Shown here: in pieces, positions 45,549-54,907 of the stretch
Position numbering within the stretch: position 1 is the stretch's first letter
How the letters are laid out: every line of letters starts with the position of its first letter
Source: Enterococcus faecium
GTDB taxonomy: Bacteria; Bacillota; Bacilli; Lactobacillales; Enterococcaceae
DNA length: 64,000 nucleotides
Direction: 5' to 3'
NCBI RefSeq assembly: GCF_029023785.1
Contig: NZ_CP118956.1
Span: 1-64,000 of the forward strand
Translations under genes and position numbers: made by a program
Notes under the pieces: generated by a model
The model's database searches: none
What the model was told of the DNA's origin: nothing
Seen by the model: only the letters and a program-made list of their open reading frames with translations

Positions 45549-46078
45549 ATGGTCAAATATAGTTCAGAATTAAAAGCAGAAGTCGTTAGTGAATATCTTC
45601 AAGGTGACATTAGTATCAGTCTTCTTTCAAAGAAACGTAACTTGCCTCGAATACAAGGGTAGATGGATACAAAACTTTCGTTTGAGCGGCGCAGACGCTC
45701 TTAAACGAAGAAGAGTTAAACGAAGTTTCTCAGTTGAGTTTAAAGTTGATGTGATAAACTACTATCAAACTCATGATGAAACTTTAGCCGAAGTATCCGC
45801 AAAATTTGATGTTAATTCTTGTCAAATCAGTCTTTGGAGGACAGCCTTCAATCAGTATGGTATAGAAGCCTTGAAGCCTCATCCGAAAGGCAGAAAAACC
45901 AAAGTGAAACATAATAAGAAGAAATTACGTAAGTTAGTAAACAAGAACGAAATCGATCAACTTCGTGAAGAATTGACGAAAAAGAATCAAGAATTATATG
46001 ATGCAAAATTGGAGAACGAAATCTTAAAAAAATCAATGACCCTGTTCGGAACCTCAAAGGACGAAAGAAAACACAAAT
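45549..46078 (+). pseudogene. IS3-family OrfA remnant, frameshifted
   Basis: ATG 45549 opens MVKYSSELKAEVVSEYL then stops at about 45662. The downstream frame holds a second HTH (RSFSVEFKVDVINYYQTHDETLAEVSAKFDV) and a coiled coil ending ..LFGTSKDERKHK. An indel near 45630-45660 splits the two. Confidence 0.75.
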
Positions 46079-46079
46079 A

Positions 46080-46976
46080 GTTGATCAGATCAGGGTCGAA
46101 CAAGAGTCTCTTCCGAAATCTAACCGGTATAAAGTCGGCGATATTCTTAAGACCATTGGACTTAATAAAGCGACTTATCATGATGAACGTAAACGTATCA
46201 AAAATTATGTAGATAAGTATGAAGATGTAAAAGTAGAGATACTAAAAATTGCCGAAAGCGGAAGATATCGCGGACGTCTAACCTACGGTTATCGTCGCGT
46301 TCAAGAAGAGCTCATTAAATTAGATATCCATCTATCAGACGCCGTAGTGCGTCGTTTGATGGATGAATTAAATGTTCAAGTAAGCCTTTATAACCGCCAC
46401 AGAAATGGTAGATATTCATCTTATAAAGGTACAGTTGGAAAAGTGGCCCGTAACGTTCTACATCAGCATTTTAATGAAACCGTACCTTTCAAAGTATTAC
46501 ATACCGATGTTACACAAGTACGCTTGGCCGATACTAAGTAGGCTTACGTTTCAGCTATTACTGACGAAGCAAGTAAGGAAGTTTTAGCATTTCAAGTAAG
46601 TAATAGTCCTAACAGTAAACTAATTATGGATACACTCGATGAACTCACAGAAAATATTCCGGAAGGAATAAAACCAATAATTCATTCAGATCAAGGTTGG
46701 CATTATCAATTGAATTACTATACCGATGAACTCTCTGAAAAAAAATTTATACAAAGCATGTCTCGTAAGGGAAACTGTCTTGATAATGCGCCAATTGAAA
46801 GCTTCTTTCATCTTCTTAAAACAGAATGTCTTAATGGATTTCCACAGTGTAAAGATATTGGATAATTCAAGGAAATCACAAATAATTACGTCGATTGGTT
46901 TAACAATCGACGAATATCACAGAAAACAAAAGGCATGACTCCCTGCGAATACAGGGAACATGCCTTAGCAGTTTAA
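46080..46976 (+). pseudogene. IS3-family OrfB remnant, stops and frameshifts
   Basis: Pieces of the DDE core are readable: VLHTDVTQVRLADTK then TAG at 46539, IIHSDQGWHYQ and NAPIESFFHLLKTE, then a stop at 46864 and a further piece FKEITNNYVDWFNNRRIS. At least two stops break it, so it is inactive. Confidence 0.8.
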
Positions 46977-47038
46977 AAATATTCAATTTTGTCTAACTTT
47001 TGTGTTGCACTTTAAATGAGGTGATCTTTTTGAATCTT

Positions 47039-49306
47039 TTAAGAAATTATAGCTGCTAATGCAGCACCAGTCCGAGAGTTTTTATCGTTTAGGCTATCTT
47101 TTGGATGACCTTCAAAACAAACTTGACCGCCGAATTTACCAGCATCGGGTCCCATATCGACTAACCAATCGGCTCGTGAAATTAATTTCAGATTATGTTC
47201 AATCAGAATTAATGTATTGCCCTTATCAACCAATCCTTCAAATAAATCGATCAATTGTTGAGTATCCTGTAAGTGCAATCCGGTTGTTGGTTCATCTAAG
47301 AAATAGATTCGGCCGGTATGATTCAATTCCATTGCTAACTTAACACGTTGCACTTCACCACCAGATAAAGTGGTCATCGACTGGCTAAGATTCAAATAAC
47401 CAAGTCCAACTTGGTGGAGTAGACTAACCTTTTTGTAGATATCTGGCACATCTTTGAAAAATTCTAAAGTGTCGTTGATAGAAAGACTTAGAACCTCAGA
47501 AATATCTTTGCCATGATAAGTGTATTGTAGTGCTTCTTGGCTATAACGTTTCCCATGACACAACTCACATTCTTGAACGATTGGATCCATGAATGCCATC
47601 TCGGTGATCATCACACCTTTACCTTTGCAACGGGGACAAGCACCTTTACCGTTATAACTAAATAGTTGTGTTGAAACGCCATTGTTGGCTTTACTGAAAA
47701 GCTTTCGTAGAGGATTTAAAATGTTCAAGTAAGTTGCAGGTGTAGAACGAATATTCAAACCTACAGAATCCTGACTCAAATCAATATAGTCTTGATCAGA
47801 AACTTGTTGTTTGAAAGCTTGGACTAAAGTACTTTTTCCAGAACCTGCTGGTCCAGATATCACGGTCATTACACCTTGAGGGATTCTGGTAGATACGTCT
47901 TTTAAATTATGAGAAGTTACATGATTAACATTTAGCCAAGATTGAGGTTCACGAGGCTTTGGGAAAGTGATTTTTTCTCGTAACATTTTACCCGTAATCG
48001 TATCTGACCGTAATAGTTCGTCGTAGGTACCAGTGAAAGTTACTTGACCACCATTTTTGCCGGCTTGTGGTCCCATTTCCACGACATAATCTGCTGTCGA
48101 AATAATGGCAGGGTTGTGATCAACTAGGATAATGGTATTGCCATGTTCCTTGAGCTTTTTTAAGGATTGGGTAATTAATTTAATATCGTGAGGATGGAGT
48201 CCTACACTTGGTTCATCGAGTACGTAAACTAAATCGGATAGGGAACTCGTCAAATATTTGGCAATTTTAATTCGTTGAGCTTCTCCACCAGATAGAGTAT
48301 CAGTTCCACGGCCAAGGGAAAGATAACCTAAACCGATGTCGACCAAAGCTTGAACTTTACTATGTAGTTCACGCACCATTGTTTTAGCCTTGGGGTCCGA
48401 GATATTATCCAAAAATTTTAGGACACTTACTAAATCCATATCGCTGACTTCTGCAATATTTTTGCCAGCAATTTTACCAGTTAGAGCCTTTTTGTTCAGA
48501 CGTGTTCCATGACATACTGGGCAAGGTTTTCGAGTGACAATCTTTGATAAGGCAGCTTCATGATGACGACCTGAGGCACTATGAATAACAGAGCGAAGCA
48601 TACGTGGAACTAGTCCTTCATATAATGCCGTACGGCCCCAATTTGCCGGTGGATTTTTTAATTTTTGTTGCGGAGCGTGCATGAATAAATCATATTCTTC
48701 ATCGGTGTAGTCTTTAATTTTTTTGTCTAAATCAAATAATCCACTGTTGCCATATTCCTTCCAACGCCAAGTTCTCGGTTGAAAACCGGCAAAAGTCATT
48801 GCACCTTCATTGAGTGATTTATTAGGATCAATTAATTGACGTTCATCTATGTCGTCAACAAAGCCTAATCCCTGACATTTTGGACACATTCCCTGAGGTA
48901 GGTTAAAGGAAAACCATTCAGAATACCCAACCCAAGGCTGTCCAATTCGAGAAAACATCAAACGTAAGACGGAATAGATGCCGGTGTAGGTTGCCAGAGT
49001 AGATCGAGAATTACGACCAATAGGCTTCTGTTCAACCACAATTGCCACTGGTAAGTTGTCGATTCGGTTCACTTCAGGTTGACCGTATTTAGGCAAATAT
49101 TGTTGGGTGAAACTAGGAAAAGTTTCATTCAATTCACGTCGGGAAACAGCGGCTAATGTATCAAAAACTAAAGAGGATTTACCAGACCCAGAAAGACCAG
49201 CAAATACAGTCGTTTTATGCTTAGGAATATCTAAACTGACATCCTTTAAGTTATTTTCTTGAGCTCCATGGATAGAGATAGTCCCATCTGCAAATAAATC
49301 AGTCAT
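47039..49306 (-). CDS. UvrA-like excinuclease ATPase paralog
   Basis: This 755-aa twin ABC ATPase is of the UvrA superfamily. The first Walker A is GLSGSGKSSLVF (~35), with signature LSGGEAQRIKIA; the second is GPAGSGKSTLVQ (~480), with LSGGEVQRVKLA. Zinc modules are CPKCQGLG, CPVCHGTR and CPRCKGKG/CELCHGKR. It is shorter than chromosomal UvrA (about 940 aa), like the UvrA2/DrrC-type paralogs tied to DNA-binding drug tolerance. ATG 49306 follows TGGAGG by 8 bases; the longer frame starts before that site. Confidence 0.88.
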   Translation of the reverse strand: MTDLFADGTISIHGAQENNLKDVSLDIPKHKTTVFAGLSGSGKSSLVFDTLAAVSRRELNETFPSFTQQYLPKYGQPEVNRIDNLPVAIVVEQKPIGRNSRSTLATYTGIYSVLRLMFSRIGQPWVGYSEWFSFNLPQGMCPKCQGLGFVDDIDERQLIDPNKSLNEGAMTFAGFQPRTWRWKEYGNSGLFDLDKKIKDYTDEEYDLFMHAPQQKLKNPPANWGRTALYEGLVPRMLRSVIHSASGRHHEAALSKIVTRKPCPVCHGTRLNKKALTGKIAGKNIAEVSDMDLVSVLKFLDNISDPKAKTMVRELHSKVQALVDIGLGYLSLGRGTDTLSGGEAQRIKIAKYLTSSLSDLVYVLDEPSVGLHPHDIKLITQSLKKLKEHGNTIILVDHNPAIISTADYVVEMGPQAGKNGGQVTFTGTYDELLRSDTITGKMLREKITFPKPREPQSWLNVNHVTSHNLKDVSTRIPQGVMTVISGPAGSGKSTLVQAFKQQVSDQDYIDLSQDSVGLNIRSTPATYLNILNPLRKLFSKANNGVSTQLFSYNGKGACPRCKGKGVMITEMAFMDPIVQECELCHGKRYSQEALQYTYHGKDISEVLSLSINDTLEFFKDVPDIYKKVSLLHQVGLGYLNLSQSMTTLSGGEVQRVKLAMELNHTGRIYFLDEPTTGLHLQDTQQLIDLFEGLVDKGNTLILIEHNLKLISRADWLVDMGPDAGKFGGQVCFEGHPKDSLNDKNSRTGAALAAIIS

Positions 49307-49319
49307 AAAAACCTCCAAC

Positions 49320-49420
49320 AGTAAATTTATAATTCCATTATACATAGAAATCTCGTTTAACAAAAATAATCGGGTCTAGAATTTTTGGTGTTGGAAAGTA
49401 TTTCCATTCCAAAAATACTA
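49320..49420 (-). promoter_or_regulatory. uvrA-like promoter and upstream palindrome
   Basis: On the minus strand a TATAAT box lies near 49337-49342 with a TTGTTA-like -35 about 15-16 bases upstream. Further upstream, 49381-49417 is a palindrome with arms ATTTTTGG..TTGGAAA and TTTCCA..CCAAAAAT. Nothing else is seen in the 49307-49650 gap except a GAGTA/TACTC hairpin at about 49589-49618. Confidence 0.45.
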
Positions 49421-49821
49421 GGCCCTAATTTAAAAAGCCATTGATAATGGATCAAAAACGGCCACTAGGGTATACCCTGTTGGTCCTAAAATGTTATTCT
49501 ATATGGACATAAATGAATAACTGATAAAGAAATAATAAACTTAGCAAAAAACAAAGATATTACAAAATTAAATAATTGAACCTATATAGTAAGAGTACCT
49601 AAACTCAATTAGATACTCTTTCAAAAAAATATAATGGTACTTATTACAACTCAAAGTCCCGACCATGCTTTGGGAGTTTTTACTTCAGCAAGTAACTCCA
49701 ATAAAACTTTTGGTGTGGAAAAGCCGTTTCTAATAGTGAACCCACTAATTGCAGGTTGAAATTCTTTCTTATAATCATAATAAAATTCACCTTTAGCAGC
49801 ACTATCTTTTATTTTTTCTTA

Positions 49822-50873
49822 ATTGTCAAATTAAGTTAGACAGATCATCAATACTTACGTAACTCAAAAATACTTCCAAAGGTGTTCGATAATCCAGTGA
49901 TTTTCTAGGAATATTATTTCGTTTAGATGCGACAGATTGAATAAAAAATTCATCTACTGAATTGAAATCCATAGATTTCAATAAACCATCTCTACGTAAC
50001 AATCCGTTAGAATTCTCGTTTAGGCCTCTTTGAGACGGCGTTCCTGGATCAGCGAAATAAATGGCAATATCATTGACATTACTGATCTGTTTCCAATTTG
50101 AAAATTCCTTTCCACAATCAAAAGTGATGGATTTGAATAGGTTTTTCGGTACAGATTCAAACCATTGATTTAATTTTTTTTCAATATCAATCGCTTGTCT
50201 ACCACACGGTTTCAATGTGATGATAACTTTTGATAATCGTTCAACTAAGGTAATTACAGCACTTTTATGTTTCAGACCTACGATAGTGTCACCTTCAAGG
50301 TGACCAAACTCATTTGAGAATTGGCTATAATCCTTTTCACGTTCATGAATAGAGCGGCGGAAAGTTTGTTTTCCACGTCTTTCTTGATGTCCATTCGGTT
50401 TACGCTTGCCTTTCATCGGTAAGTCAGAAGAATCAAATAGCCCCTTTTTGAACATACGATAAATGGTACGAGCAGAACAACTAATAGGAAACGCTGCACG
50501 ACCAACAATCACATCGGGTGTCCATCCTTGAACAACCTTTCTTTGAATATATTCTGATTGTTCCTCGGGTAAAACAAGCGGACGTCTACCACAGTTTGAT
50601 TTGTTTTTCTTATACTGTTGATAATATTCTAAGGCTGATTTTCCTTGCTTGAAGAACAGATATACTTTATGGATCGTTTGTCTTGAACGATTCAAGCAAT
50701 GGGCAGTTTTAGCAACAGATTGATTCATTTTGAAATAAGACTCTATTATTACAAGTTCATCCGTTGTAAGATGGGTATAGGTCATTTGTACTCACTCCTT
50801 ATAATTCTTTGGTCGGAACTATTTTGAGTGTAGCACAAATGACTTTTTTAGTTGTCTAGCTTAATTTTACAAT
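49822..50873 (-). mobile_element. IS30-family element, complete
   Basis: The ends are ATTGTCAAATTAAGTTAGAC at 49822 and, reversed, ATTGTAAAATTAAGCTAGAC at 50873. Length is about 1052 bp with one intact transposase. No clear target duplication is seen, and a few bases at the joints differ from a clean insertion. Confidence 0.88.
49826..50785 (-). CDS. IS30-family transposase
   Basis: The 319-aa transposase has an N-terminal HTH (MTYTHLTTDELVIIESYFKM), a second HTH (..YIQRKVVQGWTPDVIVGRA..) and a DDE core with D in HLEGDTIVG, D in FADPGTPSQ and E in NENSNGLLRRDG (IS30 type). Full length and uninterrupted. Its N-terminal 25 residues and C-terminus are closely related to those of the 43.5-kb copy, but it is a distinct variant. 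Confidence 0.92.
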   Translation of the reverse strand: MTYTHLTTDELVIIESYFKMNQSVAKTAHCLNRSRQTIHKVYLFFKQGKSALEYYQQYKKNKSNCGRRPLVLPEEQSEYIQRKVVQGWTPDVIVGRAAFPISCSARTIYRMFKKGLFDSSDLPMKGKRKPNGHQERRGKQTFRRSIHEREKDYSQFSNEFGHLEGDTIVGLKHKSAVITLVERLSKVIITLKPCGRQAIDIEKKLNQWFESVPKNLFKSITFDCGKEFSNWKQISNVNDIAIYFADPGTPSQRGLNENSNGLLRRDGLLKSMDFNSVDEFFIQSVASKRNNIPRKSLDYRTPLEVFLSYVSIDDLSNLI

Positions 50874-50991
50874 CGGCGTTTTCTAAAATTTCACATAGAT
50901 TTTTATCTTTTTTAATTTCTGGGGTGGCTAATGCAGTTTCAGTTAATTCTAGAATTTTGTTGAAGGATTTATTATTTTTCATAATAGGATA

Positions 50992-51207
50992 TTAATGTCC
51001 CATACCTGCCAAGCCAGAAGCCCAGCCACTAATAACAATTCCTGCAATATTTTCTTTAGCTTCTCCCCAATTAACCCAGCACTTACTATTATTACAATAA
51101 ATACCATTATCATATGAACGCGTAGCTGCATCAACTTTTGTACCAAAATTCGTCACAACTAATCCAAACTTTCCAATAAGAGTTAAACTAAATAATTTTT
51201 TTCTAAT
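50992..51207 (-). CDS. entP: enterocin P-like class IIa bacteriocin precursor
   Basis: The frame encodes a 71-aa precursor: a 27-residue Sec-type leader ending TNFGTKVDA, then the 44-residue mature part [20 protein letters not shown] followed by [20 protein letters not shown] and GMGH. From memory of enterocin P, the mature part differs at two positions: YGNGV is YDNGI here. The start codon is ATT, where ATG is expected, with GGAGG 9 bases upstream. Both cysteines of the N-terminal disulfide are kept. Being Sec-dependent it would need no dedicated ABC exporter. Expression from ATT and the activity of YDNGI are doubtful. Confidence 0.88.
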   Translation of the reverse strand: MRKKLFSLTLIGKFGLVVTNFGTKVDAATRSYDNGIYCNNSKCWVNWGEAKENIAGIVISGWASGLAGMGH

Positions 51208-51216
51208 AAATCAATA

Positions 51217-51300
51217 CCTCCTTTTTTCTAAAATAATTATAAATAATTTTCAGAAAAATTTGATAATTATATCATAAAAAGTTTTTTTGAAAGCATAATT
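51217..51300 (-). promoter_or_regulatory. entP ribosome site and likely promoter
   Basis: On the minus strand GGAGG lies at 51217-51221, and a TATAAT box at 51266-51271 with a weak TTTCAA -35 sixteen bases upstream. No regulator box is recognised. Confidence 0.5.
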
Positions 51301-51370
51301 GCAATAAAAAATCATTATTAAAACTAATCCCATTTTTATTCTAATCCGAAACACTAAAATACAAGAAAAA

Positions 51371-52410
51371 ACCCGTGGTGCTAGTTAATTTTTTCCTAGA
51401 GGAAAATGTCTAAACATGTTGGTAAATCAACAAAAAAACGCATATATTAGTCTCAAAACTCCCAAGAAATGAGGACTACATATGCGTTCATCAAAATATA
51501 CTGAACATTATACAGATACTTTTATAACATTCAAGGAAATTATGAGAACTGTTTCTAACATATACCACAATTGTGTACCAGATAAGATTAAAAACCGAAG
51601 AAATACTGATAAACTGAAGCAACGCGATACAGTGATTATTGCTTGTGTTATATGGGGCATAATTAATGGCTATACTAGCCAAAGAGCCACGTATAGAGCG
51701 GTTTGTTCCGTCTTATTTCCTAATGGTGACTTTCCTAGTAGGAGTCGATTCACTCGCTTAAGTTCAAACTTAGCTTACACTATCAAGATTATTCGATACT
51801 TTTTCATCAAGAAGCTCACCAAAGGTGAACTAGTCGGAATTATAGATAGTTTTCCTAGTCCATTATGTAAACCAGTTAGAAATAGACAAGCAAAACTATT
51901 GAATCAAATAGCCAAAGTTGGCTATAACTCAACAAAAAAATCTTATTTTTATGGTCTTAAAATTCATATGATCGTTACTAAGACTGGCTTTCCGATTACT
52001 TACTCAATCACGAATCCAGGTGTCCATGACGTGAAAGTGTTAGAGACTTTATCGGAAGAAGCGAATCTTCCCAATATCCTAGGGGACAAAGGATATATTA
52101 GCCATAAAATCCATGAAAAGCTTGCCCTTAAGGGCATTACTATATCCGTTCCGCCACGTAAAAACATGGATAAATCAGAAAAACTAGACCACAGCTTACT
52201 TGGAAAACAAAGAAAAACAGTTGAGACTGTTTGTTCTTCCTTAGAAAAATTAGGTTGTCAAAATTTCAACTCACGTTCTGTTAAAGGGCTAGAGAGTAGA
52301 TTTGAAAGCATATTACTGGCTTACAGTGTTCTATTAAGTCGAGCACAACGACGTTTTGAAGGAACTTTGAAATATTCTTTAGGATATTAAAATTAACTAG
52401 CACCACGGGT
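51371..52410 (+). mobile_element. IS982-family element, complete
   Basis: The terminal repeats are perfect: ACCCGTGGTGCTAGTTAA at 51371 and its complement ending at 52410. One intact transposase fills the element. No target duplication is evident. Confidence 0.92.
51482..52390 (+). CDS. IS982-family transposase
   Basis: The 302-aa protein has the IS982 pattern: an N-terminal helical part (..TFKEIMRTVSNIYHNCVPDK..), a DDE core with D in GIIDSFPSPLCK, a conserved YGLKIHMIVTKTGFPI strand, D in NILGDKGYI and E in KTVETVCSSLEKL. Length is typical and the frame intact. TTGATG-free start: ATG 51482 directly follows the outer end by about 110 bases. Confidence 0.92.
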   Translation: MRSSKYTEHYTDTFITFKEIMRTVSNIYHNCVPDKIKNRRNTDKLKQRDTVIIACVIWGIINGYTSQRATYRAVCSVLFPNGDFPSRSRFTRLSSNLAYTIKIIRYFFIKKLTKGELVGIIDSFPSPLCKPVRNRQAKLLNQIAKVGYNSTKKSYFYGLKIHMIVTKTGFPITYSITNPGVHDVKVLETLSEEANLPNILGDKGYISHKIHEKLALKGITISVPPRKNMDKSEKLDHSLLGKQRKTVETVCSSLEKLGCQNFNSRSVKGLESRFESILLAYSVLLSRAQRRFEGTLKYSLGY

Positions 52411-52481
52411 ATATAGATATATTTTTAACGTGTACAATTGATTCATTCCGATACAAATGAAATGAAGGCAAATAATATTAA

Positions 52482-52518
52482 ATTAGGCGAATGTTTATTT
52501 TTTTTTAGGTTTGTCTAA
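52482..52518 (+). promoter_or_regulatory. candidate MntR operator before mntH
   Basis: TTAGGTTTGTCTAA (52505-52518) is an inverted repeat with TTAG/CTAA arms, and TTAGGCGAATGTTTA lies 20 bases upstream. The form resembles DtxR/MntR boxes, and it precedes a manganese transporter gene by about 70 bases, so repression by Mn-MntR is plausible. Confidence 0.45.
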
Positions 52519-52586
52519 TATTTTACTTTAATTTAATAAAAAAGAGGTGTATACTTATGATATTTTTAAAGGAAGGTGGAAATATT

Positions 52587-54163
52587 TTGAAAGATACAAC
52601 AAGTCAGTCCAATAAAGAGCACAAACATCGATTAATTCAGCATGCGAATGGTCCCTCTTTAGAGGAAATTAACGGAACAGTCGAGGTACCCAAAGGAAAA
52701 GGCTTTTGGAAAACCCTGTTCGCCTATTCTGGACCGGGAGCATTAGTTGCTGTGGGATATATGGATCCAGGCAACTGGTCTACTTCGATTACGGGTGGGC
52801 AAAACTTCCAGTATTTATTAATGTCGGTCATTTTAATGTCTAGTTTAATTGCAATGCTATTACAATATATGGCTGCTAAATTGGGAATTGTTAGTCAAAT
52901 GGATTTAGCTCAAGCAATTCGAGCGAGAACGAGTAAAAAACTAGGAATCATTTTATGGATTTTAACGGAATTAGCGATTATGGCAACAGATATTGCGGAA
53001 GTAATTGGCGCATCAATTGCTCTTTATTTACTTTTTAATATTCCGCTTGTCGTCGCAGTCTTTATTACGGTATTTGATGTTTTATTATTATTGTTGTTAA
53101 CGAAAGTTGGTTTTAGAAAAATTGAAGCAATAGTTGTCTGTTTGATTTTTGTAATTCTTTTTGTGTTTGTTTATCAAGTAGCGTTGTCTGATCCTAATTG
53201 GGGGGATGTACTTAAAGGATTGGTTCCGACTGGTGAAACGTTCTCCTCTACACATTCAATTGGTGGTCAAACGCCTTTAACTGGTGCATTAGGAATTATT
53301 GGTGCAACCGTTATGCCTCATAATTTATATCTACATTCGGCTGTGTCTCAGACTCGAAAGATAAATCGTACGGATGAAGATGAAATCGCAATGCTGTACG
53401 ATTTTCAACATGGGATTCTAACATTCAATTGACTCTCGCTTTTTTTGTTAACTCCTTATTGCTCATAATGGGAGTTGCTGTTTTTAAAACAGGGGCAGTG
53501 AAAGATCCATCATTCTTTGGGTTGTATGAGGCTTTATCAAATCCGGATACATTGAGTAACGGAATTTTAATCACCGTTGCAAAATCAGGTCTTCTTTCTA
53601 CATTATTCGCAGTCGCGTTACTAGCTTCTGGACAAAATTCAACGATTACCGGAACTTTAACTGGACAAGTAATTATGGAGGGATTCATTCACATGAGAAT
53701 GCCAATTTGGCTAAGACGTTTAATTACGCGTTTGATTTCAGTTATCCCAGTGTTAATCTGTGTAATTATTACAAGCAGGCAAGGAACGATTCGGGAGCAC
53801 ACAGCGTTAAATACACTAATGAATAATTCACAAGTCTTCTTAGCTTTTGCGTTACCATTTTCGATGGTACCATTATTAATGATGACCAATAGTGAGGTGG
53901 AAATGGGAAGCCGGTTTAAAAATTCGATAGTTATTCGGATACTAGGATGGGGTTCAGTAATTGGATTGACATATTTAAATTTGATTGGATTGCCCGGCCA
54001 AATTGAAGGTTTTTTTGGTGAAAAGGTGACATCAAGCCAACTTGTACTAGCTGATTCTATTGCCTATGTCATTATCGTCGCAGTATTACTACTGTTAGCG
54101 TGGACAATTATTGAACTGTATAAAGGAAATAAAAAATATAATCAATTAATTAATGAAAGGTAA
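52587..54163 (+). pseudogene. mntH: mntH Nramp manganese transporter, one frameshift
   Basis: The gene encodes an Nramp-family proton-coupled Mn/Fe importer with DPGNW in TM1 and MPHNLYLHS in TM6, so both metal-site motifs remain. The frame breaks near 53390: the sequence reads ..[17 protein letters not shown] stop, while the family form (..[17 protein letters not shown]) continues in the next frame from about 53393. One missing base explains it. The TTG at 52587 after GGAAGGTGG is the likely start. Product would be about 525 aa. Style and the uspA partner recall Lactobacillus mntH loci. Confidence 0.88.
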
Positions 54164-54171
54164 GATGCACT

Positions 54172-54609
54172 ATGGAAGGATTTGATGAATTTAAAAATAT
54201 TTTAGTTGGGGTAGATGAATCAGAAGGAGCTCAAAAAGCCTTTCAATATGCTGTAAAGCAAGCGAGTAAAACTGGAGCCGCATTACTGATTGCCTCAATT
54301 TTAGAAATTGAAGAGTTGAATGTTTATGAAGCGTTAGACCCTGAGTACTTGAGCCAGAAACGAAGTCAATTGTTACTTAATTTGGAAAAGTACAAACAAT
54401 ATGCAGAAAATAGCGGTGTAAAAAACATTCAGCTGTACAGTGGAGAAGGTGATCCGGCCGAGGAAATTACTAAGACGATTTTGCCAGCAACATCTGCAGA
54501 TATCTTAATCATTGGATCGCGATCAATGCATGGAATTAAAGGATATTTTGGTTCGCATGCTACTTATATGGTTAAAAATTCTCCAATCTCAATTACAGTT
54601 ATTAAGTAA
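54172..54609 (+). CDS. universal stress protein, UspA family
   Basis: The 145-aa Usp protein has the opening FKNILVGVDESEGAQKAFQYAVKQA and the nucleotide-binding motif ILIIGSRSMHGIKGYFGSHATYMVKNSPISITVIK (G-2x-G-9x-G-S/T type). ATG 54172 lies 8 bp after mntH, so the two are cotranscribed. This mntH-usp pairing is common in lactobacilli. Confidence 0.9.
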   Translation: MEGFDEFKNILVGVDESEGAQKAFQYAVKQASKTGAALLIASILEIEELNVYEALDPEYLSQKRSQLLLNLEKYKQYAENSGVKNIQLYSGEGDPAEEITKTILPATSADILIIGSRSMHGIKGYFGSHATYMVKNSPISITVIK

Positions 54610-54628
54610 ATATTGCAGATAATATGTA

Positions 54629-54830
54629 TTTGGGTCAATATCTTGGACAAATTTTAATATAGATGGTTATGCTATTTCTTGGATTTGAGTCAATATCTTG
54701 GACACATTTTAGTAGAGACGGTTAAGCCATTTTTTCTTTTGCTAATTCTTCAAATTCCTGTGGGGTTAGATAGTGAATCGAGCTATGGATTCGATTTCGG
54801 TTATAAAATCCTTCAATGTAGCTAAATAGC
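54629..54830 (-). mobile_element. right-end remnant of the IS3 element
   Basis: 54680-54830 matches on the minus strand the last 150 bases of the complete copy at 58800-60047, from the terminal TGG to inside orfB. A second, diverged copy of the same terminal sequence (GGGTCAATATCTTGGACAAA) lies at 54631-54668, in tandem. The remnant ends abruptly at 54830. Confidence 0.8.
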
Positions 54831-54859
54831 TTGAAAGTCGAAAGATATTATCATATAAT
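54831..54859 (+). promoter_or_regulatory. consensus-like promoter for hasB-hasA at an IS joint
   Basis: TTGAAA (54831-54836), a 17-bp spacer and TATAAT (54854-54859) lie 48 bases before the hasB start. The -35 box begins with the first base after the IS3 remnant. Confidence 0.8.
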
Positions 54860-54907
54860 GAGCTGCACTGCTTATTTTTATTAATTATCGAAAGGAAAAA
54901 AACAAGA

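Larger units (their letters stand above)
45493..47014 (+). mobile_element. degenerate IS3-family element (IS150-like)
   Basis: The ends match as inverted repeats: TAAAGTGCTCCATAATTG.. at 45493 and, reversed, TAAAGTGCAACACAAAAG.. at 47014, both continuing to GTTAGACAA. Inside, both transposase frames are broken. The left end also forms a 21-bp hairpin (45495-45541) just before the first start codon. Confidence 0.8.
49651..50982 (-). pseudogene. enterocin P immunity gene split by IS30
   Basis: The 5' part (50982 down to 50874) encodes MKNNKSFNKILELTETALAT and continues to ..CEILENA. The 3' part (49821 down to 49651) encodes ..KIKDSAAKGEFYYDYKKEF and ends ..KTPKAWSGL. Joined, they make a protein of about 88-90 aa typical of pediocin-like immunity proteins, which lie directly after the bacteriocin gene. 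The IS30 element sits in the middle, so immunity is probably lost. Confidence 0.85.

Noticed and set aside
49589..49618. GAGTA/TACTC hairpin as a terminator of the immunity gene
   Set aside because: On the minus strand the T-run lies before the hairpin and not after it, so it does not fit an intrinsic terminator.
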